Origin: Vibrio sp. 10N
GTDB lineage: Bacteria > Pseudomonadota > Gammaproteobacteria > Enterobacterales > Vibrionaceae
Length of the DNA stretch: 64,000 nt
Direction: 5' to 3'
Assembly: GCF_036245475.1 (NCBI RefSeq)
Contig: NZ_BTPM01000001.1
Location: 744,001 to 808,000 of the forward strand
Position numbers and translations under genes: made by a program. Shown one piece after another: positions 59,647 to 64,000 of the stretch (positions are counted from its first letter, which is position 1; every line of letters begins with the position of its first letter). Under the pieces are notes generated by a model that was given only the letters and a program-made list of their open reading frames with translations, was not told the origin of the DNA and searched no databases.

Positions 59647-59660
59647 ATTGTTGCAACAAT
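59647..59660. promoter_or_regulatory. Perfect 14-bp palindrome ATTGTTGCAACAAT upstream of sdhC
   Basis: The palindrome follows a GTTAAC at 59641-59646 and lies about 100 bases before the sdhC start in the divergent gltA/sdhC spacer. I do not recognise the cognate regulator. Confidence 0.55.
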
Positions 59661-59686
59661 TATCTCCCTTGTAACACGAAATTTTT

Positions 59687-59701
59687 GTTAAGTTTATGTT
59701 A
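59687..59701 (+). promoter_or_regulatory. ArcA-type direct repeat upstream of sdhC
   Basis: GTTA at 59687-59690 and GTTA at 59698-59701 are spaced 11 bases apart (GTTAAGTTTATGTTAAC), the spacing of ArcA binding repeats. It lies about 60 bases before the sdhC start. ArcA repression of sdh is established in E. coli; binding here is inferred. Confidence 0.55.
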
Positions 59702-59759
59702 ACTTTTGAGGCTTACAGACCAAAAAATATTCATAACAATAAATGCTCAATGGAGCTGA

Positions 59760-60152
59760 GTGAGCAAGCCCGTGAAAGAAAGAAAGTCCAGACCTGTTAA
59801 TCTAGATTTACAGACAATTCGCTTTCCGATCACTGCAATCGCGTCTATCCTGCACCGTGTGTCTGGTGTGATAACGTTTGTGTCGATCGGTATTCTCCTT
59901 TGGTTATTAGCCAAATCACTCTCGTCCCCAGTAGGGTTTGTCGAGGCGGCCGACATCGTCGACGGCTTTTTCGTCAAATTTATTCTTTGGGGCATTTTGA
60001 CAGCACTTGCGTATCACATCGTGGGTGGTGTTCGCCACTTGATTATGGACTTAGGTTACTTTGAAGAGCTCGAATCGGGCGCGAAAAGTGCCAAGGTTGC
60101 CTTCATCGTGACAGGCATCCTGTCTCTGCTGGCTGGAGTATTGGTATGGTAA
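59760..60152 (+). CDS. sdhC: Succinate dehydrogenase cytochrome b556 subunit
   Basis: One of two membrane anchors of complex II. The 130-residue protein has three transmembrane helices; SILHRVSGV near the quinone site and AYHIVGGVRHLIMD with the haem-ligand His are diagnostic. It starts with GTG at 59760, with GGAG five bases upstream; there is no upstream in-frame ATG. It overlaps sdhD by seven bases. Confidence 0.95.
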   Translation: MSKPVKERKSRPVNLDLQTIRFPITAIASILHRVSGVITFVSIGILLWLLAKSLSSPVGFVEAADIVDGFFVKFILWGILTALAYHIVGGVRHLIMDLGYFEELESGAKSAKVAFIVTGILSLLAGVLVW

Positions 60153-60493
60153 ACAACGTTTCAACTTTTGGTCGTAACGGCGTCCACGATTATCTTTTGA
60201 TTCGTGCTACCGCCATCATTATGACTTTATACACGATTTATCTCGTGAGCTTCTGCGCTTTTGCAGGGGATATTTCCTACGTATCGTGGACTAATTTCTT
60301 TGGTGGTACTTTCACTAAAGTGTTCACCATGTTGGCATTGGTCTCTGTACTGATCCACGCATGGATTGGTCTATGGCAAGTTCTTACAGACTACATCAAG
60401 CACACTATGTTACGTGGTGTTCTACAACTAGGCATTGTCGCTGTGTTGCTTGGTTATTTCTTCTCTGGTTTCTTTATTCTGTGGGGTGCGTAA
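60146..60493 (+). CDS. sdhD: Succinate dehydrogenase hydrophobic membrane anchor subunit
   Basis: The second membrane anchor of complex II. The 115-residue protein has three transmembrane helices and the haem-coordinating His in SVLIHAWIGLWQVLTDYIKH, plus the Asp-Tyr pair that contributes to the quinone site. NGVHDYLLIRATAIIM is the conserved N-terminal part. It starts inside the end of sdhC and its stop directly abuts the sdhA start. Confidence 0.95.
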   Translation: MVNNVSTFGRNGVHDYLLIRATAIIMTLYTIYLVSFCAFAGDISYVSWTNFFGGTFTKVFTMLALVSVLIHAWIGLWQVLTDYIKHTMLRGVLQLGIVAVLLGYFFSGFFILWGA

Positions 60494-62260
60494 GTGTCTA
60501 TTCCAGTTCGTGAGTTTGACGCCGTAGTAATCGGCGCTGGTGGTGCAGGCATGCGCGCTGCACTGCAAATTTCTGAGCAAGGCCTCTCTTGTGCTTTGCT
60601 TTCAAAAGTGTTCCCAACTCGTTCACATACGGTATCGGCGCAAGGCGGTATCACAGTGGCATTGGGCAACTCTCATAAAGATAACTGGCAGTGGCATATG
60701 TATGACACTGTCAAAGGATCTGATTATATCGGTGACCAAAACGCTATCGAATATATGTGTAAAAATGGTCCTAAGTCGGTCATCGAATTAGAAAAAATGG
60801 GCTTACCATTTTCTCGTTTCGAGAACGGTTCGATTTATCAGCGTCCATTTGGTGGCCAGTCTAAAGAGTTTGGTGGTGAGCAGGCCGCTCGTACGGCAGC
60901 CGCAGCGGACCGTACAGGTCACGCGCTTTTGCATACTCTTTATCAGCAAAATATTAAGCACAAGACCACGATTTTCTCTGAGTGGTATGCGCTTGATATG
61001 GTTAAGAACCAAGACGGTGCTGTACTAGGTTGTACCGCCTTGTGTATGGAAACTGGCGAGATTTGCTATTTCAAAGCCAAAGCAACCATTCTTGCAACTG
61101 GTGGTGCTGGTCGTATTTACGCTTCCACAACCAATGCTCATATTAATACAGGTGACGGCGTCGGCATGGCCCTTCGTGCTGGTGTACCTATGCAAGATAT
61201 GGAAATGTGGCAGTTCCACCCAACGGGTATTGCTGGCGCAGGTGTACTTGTTACTGAAGGTTGTCGTGGTGAAGGTGGTTATCTTCTTAATAAAGATGGC
61301 GAGCGCTTTATGGAGCGTTATGCGCCAAACGCGAAAGACCTTGCGGGTCGTGATGTGGTTGCGCGCTCAATGATGATCGAAATTCGTGAAGGTCGCGGTT
61401 GTGATGGCCCTTGGGGTCCACACATCAAGCTTAAGATGGATCACCTAGGTAAAGACGTTCTTGAGTCTCGCCTACCTGGTATTTGTGAGCTGTCTCGTAC
61501 ATTCGCACACGTTGACCCAGTGAAAGAGCCAATCCCAGTTATCCCAACCTGTCACTATATGATGGGTGGTGTACCGACTCAGGTGTCTGGTCAAGCGATC
61601 AAACAAGACGCTTCAGGCAACGATCTGGAAGTTCAAGGTCTATTCGCTTGTGGTGAAATTGCTTCTGTATCTGTACACGGTGCGAACCGTCTAGGTGGTA
61701 ACTCGCTACTTGACCTTGTCGTGTTTGGTCGTGCAACCGGTCTTCACCTAGGTGAGACGCTGGCTGCGCAAACGGAAGCTCGCCCAGCAACTGAGTCAGA
61801 CATTGAAGCTTCACTGGCTCGTACCATGCGTTGGGAGAACAGTGCATCGGGTGAAGACCCAGCTCAAATCCGTAAAGATCTGCAAACCTGTATGCAAAAC
61901 AGCTTCTCGGTATTCCGTGAAGGTGATGCGATGGCAACCGGTCTAGAAGAGCTAAAAGTGATTCGTGACCGCTTGAAAGAAGCGCATCTTGCAGACAAGT
62001 CGAAAGAGTTCAACACTCAGCGTGTAGAGTGTCTAGAGCTTGATAATTTGATGGAAACAGCCTTCTCGACTGCAGTCGCAGCAAACTACCGTACCGAGAG
62101 TCGCGGTGCTCACGCTCGCTTTGATTACCCAGAGCGTGATGATGAGAACTGGCTATGTCACTCAATCTACAACCCTGAAACTGAGCAGATGTCGAAGCGT
62201 GATGTCAACATGACCCCTGTTCACCGTGAAGCTTTCCCGCCGAAAGCACGTACGTACTAA
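60494..62260 (+). CDS. sdhA: Succinate dehydrogenase flavoprotein subunit
   Basis: Oxidises succinate to fumarate on covalently bound FAD. The 588-residue product has the N-terminal dinucleotide site [19 protein letters not shown], the flavinylated His in [12 protein letters not shown], the catalytic Arg region [29 protein letters not shown] and [17 protein letters not shown]. It starts with GTG immediately after the sdhD stop, so translation is coupled. sdhB follows 15 bases later, with AGGGAGGAC as ribosome binding site. Confidence 0.98.
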   Translation: MSIPVREFDAVVIGAGGAGMRAALQISEQGLSCALLSKVFPTRSHTVSAQGGITVALGNSHKDNWQWHMYDTVKGSDYIGDQNAIEYMCKNGPKSVIELEKMGLPFSRFENGSIYQRPFGGQSKEFGGEQAARTAAAADRTGHALLHTLYQQNIKHKTTIFSEWYALDMVKNQDGAVLGCTALCMETGEICYFKAKATILATGGAGRIYASTTNAHINTGDGVGMALRAGVPMQDMEMWQFHPTGIAGAGVLVTEGCRGEGGYLLNKDGERFMERYAPNAKDLAGRDVVARSMMIEIREGRGCDGPWGPHIKLKMDHLGKDVLESRLPGICELSRTFAHVDPVKEPIPVIPTCHYMMGGVPTQVSGQAIKQDASGNDLEVQGLFACGEIASVSVHGANRLGGNSLLDLVVFGRATGLHLGETLAAQTEARPATESDIEASLARTMRWENSASGEDPAQIRKDLQTCMQNSFSVFREGDAMATGLEELKVIRDRLKEAHLADKSKEFNTQRVECLELDNLMETAFSTAVAANYRTESRGAHARFDYPERDDENWLCHSIYNPETEQMSKRDVNMTPVHREAFPPKARTY

Positions 62261-62275
62261 AGGGAGGACAATACT

Positions 62276-62986
62276 ATGAAACTTAATTTCTCTCTTTACC
62301 GTTACAATCCGGATGTAGATAACAAACCCTACATGAAAGACTACACCTTAGAGGTGGATGAAGGGTCGGACATGATGGTGCTTGATGCTCTAATACTATT
62401 GAAAGAGCAAGACCCAACAATTTCGTTCCGTCGCTCTTGCCGTGAAGGTGTGTGTGGCTCTGATGGCTTGAACATGAATGGCAAAAATGGCCTTGCCTGT
62501 ATAACACCGCTATCAGCGCTTGAGGGTGGCAAGATTGTCATTCGACCATTACCGGGACTTCCGGTGGTTCGAGACTTGATTGTCGACATGACTCAGTTTT
62601 ATGATAACTACGCGAAAGTTAAGCCATTTCTTATCTCAGATGGAAATGTGCCACCGTCGCGTGAAAACCTGCAAATGCCTGAAGAACGTGCTCACCTTGA
62701 TGGACTGTATGAGTGCATCATGTGTGCGTGTTGTACGACGTCTTGTCCATCTTTCTGGTGGAACCCAGACAAGTTTATTGGACCTGCAGGTCTTCTCGCT
62801 GCGTATCGCTGGCTGATTGATAGTCGTGATACCGCAACGGATGAACGCTTATCAAATCTTGATGATGCGTTTAGTGTTTTCCGTTGTCACGGCATCATGA
62901 ACTGTGTCAGTGTATGTCCTAAGGGACTCAACCCAACGAAAGCCATTGGTCATATCAAATCAATGCTTGTGAATCGTTCGGTGTAA
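62276..62986 (+). CDS. sdhB: Succinate dehydrogenase iron-sulfur subunit
   Basis: Carries three Fe-S clusters from FAD to ubiquinone. The 236-residue protein has the [2Fe-2S] loop SCREGVCGSDGLNMNGKNG and following Cys, the [4Fe-4S] motif CIMCACCTTSCP, and the [3Fe-4S] region CHGIMNCVSVCPKGLNP. It completes sdhCDAB. A stem-loop follows before sucA. Confidence 0.98.
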   Translation: MKLNFSLYRYNPDVDNKPYMKDYTLEVDEGSDMMVLDALILLKEQDPTISFRRSCREGVCGSDGLNMNGKNGLACITPLSALEGGKIVIRPLPGLPVVRDLIVDMTQFYDNYAKVKPFLISDGNVPPSRENLQMPEERAHLDGLYECIMCACCTTSCPSFWWNPDKFIGPAGLLAAYRWLIDSRDTATDERLSNLDDAFSVFRCHGIMNCVSVCPKGLNPTKAIGHIKSMLVNRSV

Positions 62987-63001
62987 TAACAAATAAAAAT
63001 T

Positions 63002-63028
63002 GCCGACTCGACGTCCCGGAGAGTCGGC
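63002..63028 (+). terminator. Stem-loop between sdhB and sucA
   Basis: GCCGACTC / GAGTCGGC perfect 8-bp stem with an 11-base loop, followed by TTCTTAT. The weak T run suggests a partial terminator or mRNA processing site inside the sdh-suc operon. Confidence 0.55.
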
Positions 63029-63085
63029 TTCTTATAGCTCGGCGTAGACCGAAGCATACGTGAAAACTACTGGTTAAGGGAAAAT

Positions 63086-64000
63086 ATGCACAATGGTGTG
63101 ATGAAGGCATGGCTCGAGTCTTCACACTTGGCAGGCGCCAATGCAACGTACGTAGAAGATCTCTACGAACTGTATCTAAGTGATCCCGATCAGGTAAGTG
63201 AGGAGTGGAGACGTGTATTTGATGGGCTGCCTGTGCAGCCTGATGTGGTGGAACAGCCGCATTCACGTGTCCGTGATTACTTCCGACGACTCGCTCAAGA
63301 AACAAAGCATTCAAGTGCTCAAGTAAGTGACCCCGAGGTCGATGCAAAACAAGTAAAAGTCCTACAGCTTATCAATGCTTACCGCTTCCGCGGGCATCAA
63401 GCTGCAAACCTGGACCCTCTAGGTTTATGGAAACGCCCAACGGTTGATGAGTTGGAGCCTGCGTTCCACTCGTTGACGGAAGATGATTTAGACGAAACGT
63501 TCAATGTCGGCTCTTTTGCGATTGGCCAAGACAGCATGACGCTTCGTGATCTTCATAAAGCTCTTCAAAAAACCTACTGTGGCTCAATCGGTGCAGAATA
63601 CATGCACATGACAAACACCGCTCAAAAACGTTGGATTCAGCAGCGTTTAGAGTCTGTGGTTGGCCAACCTTCCTTTGATATCGAACATAAACACACTTTC
63701 CTAGAAGAGCTGACTGCAGCAGAAGGTCTTGAGCGTTATCTTGGCGCGAAATTCCCAGGTGCAAAGCGTTTCTCTCTAGAAGGTGGTGACGCGCTAATCC
63801 CAATGACCAAAGAACTGATTCGCCATGCTGGTAGCCAAGGCATGCGTGAAGTGGTGATTGGTATGGCGCACCGTGGTCGTTTAAACATGTTGGTCAATGT
63901 CTTGGGTAAAAAACCACAGGACTTGTTCGATGAGTTTGCGGGCAAACACGATGAGACTTGGGGCACGGGTGATGTGAAATATCACCAAGGCTTCTCTGCC
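63086..64000 (+). CDS. sucA: 2-oxoglutarate dehydrogenase E1 component, N-terminal part (runs off the right edge)
   Basis: The thiamine-diphosphate-dependent decarboxylase of the 2-oxoglutarate dehydrogenase complex. The frame is open from the ATG at 63086 to the last base: 305 residues of a protein usually about 935. It begins MHNGVMKAWLESSHLAGANA, then VKVLQLINAYRFRGHQAANL and EYMHMTNTAQKRWIQQRLES. EGGDALIPM and GMAHRGRLNMLVNVLGK form the start of the catalytic core with the ThDP-site His. AAGGGAAAA precedes the start. It continues the sdh operon as in E. coli; sucB and lpd would be expected downstream. Confidence 0.97.
   Translation, partial: MHNGVMKAWLESSHLAGANATYVEDLYELYLSDPDQVSEEWRRVFDGLPVQPDVVEQPHSRVRDYFRRLAQETKHSSAQVSDPEVDAKQVKVLQLINAYRFRGHQAANLDPLGLWKRPTVDELEPAFHSLTEDDLDETFNVGSFAIGQDSMTLRDLHKALQKTYCGSIGAEYMHMTNTAQKRWIQQRLESVVGQPSFDIEHKHTFLEELTAAEGLERYLGAKFPGAKRFSLEGGDALIPMTKELIRHAGSQGMREVVIGMAHRGRLNMLVNVLGKKPQDLFDEFAGKHDETWGTGDVKYHQGFSA

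Larger units (their letters stand above)
59366..59759. other. 394-bp divergent regulatory region between gltA and sdhC
   Basis: AT-rich, no gene seen. It carries the probable promoters of gltA and the sdh-suc operon, a 14-bp perfect palindrome (59647-59660) and GTTA direct repeats of the ArcA type (59687-59701). Transcription of both operons is known in E. coli to be repressed by ArcA and activated by CRP; no good CRP site was found by eye. Confidence 0.65.

Overview
The window is a chromosomal segment of a gammaproteobacterium, almost certainly a Vibrio. Evidence for this is the protein sequences throughout, a DUF3622 gene of a family I know only from Vibrionales, the recN-nadK / grpE-dnaK-dnaJ block followed by a minor-pilin cluster, and the order tadA-mltF-purL. 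No prophage, insertion sequence, integron, CRISPR array, tRNA or rRNA was seen. Nearly all of it is core genome. Genus and order-level statements rest on recall, not a search.

Layout. 1-7.7 kb is a stress block: recN (cut by the left edge, with twin LexA boxes), nadK, then divergent grpE, a dicarboxylate/amino-acid symporter, dnaK and dnaJ, with sigma-32-type promoters before grpE and dnaK. 7.7-11.1 kb holds type IV minor pilin genes: pilE on the minus strand, and fimT, pilW, a pilX-like gene and pilV on the plus strand. 11.5-13 kb is an AbgT-family transporter. 13.1-16.2 kb is glutathione-dependent formaldehyde detoxification (frmA, fghA) with a divergent LysR regulator. 16.2-24.4 kb carries tadA, a 45-residue very basic small ORF with a long structured leader, mltF, purL under a PurR operator, DUF3622 and a YebE/DUF533 gene. 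24.4-29.4 kb has proS, trmO, a second AbgT transporter and yaeH.

29.6-54.5 kb is the conserved macromolecule-synthesis and envelope superlocus. It runs glnD and map (minus), then rpsB-tsf, pyrH, frr, uppS, cdsA, dxr, rseP, bamA, skp, lpxD, fabZ, lpxA, lpxB, rnhB, dnaE, accA and tilS. These couple translation factors, isoprenoid/undecaprenyl carrier synthesis, phospholipid and lipid A synthesis, outer-membrane protein assembly and sigma-E signalling. Compared with E. coli as I recall it, dxr lies after cdsA and dapD is absent between glnD and yaeH. 54.6-58 kb has a small cytochrome c, glnB, an EEP-family protein, DUF1853 and a Nif3-like protein. 58-64 kb is the TCA cluster: gltA divergent from sdhCDAB and the start of sucA.

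No obviously new multi-gene system was found. The most unusual items are a nine-copy heptamer tandem repeat enclosed by an inverted repeat in the dnaK-dnaJ spacer; the 45-residue basic ORF with a near-ideal ribosome binding site; a sigma-E-like promoter inside rseP; and operator-like palindromes in the frmA/LysR and gltA/sdhC spacers.
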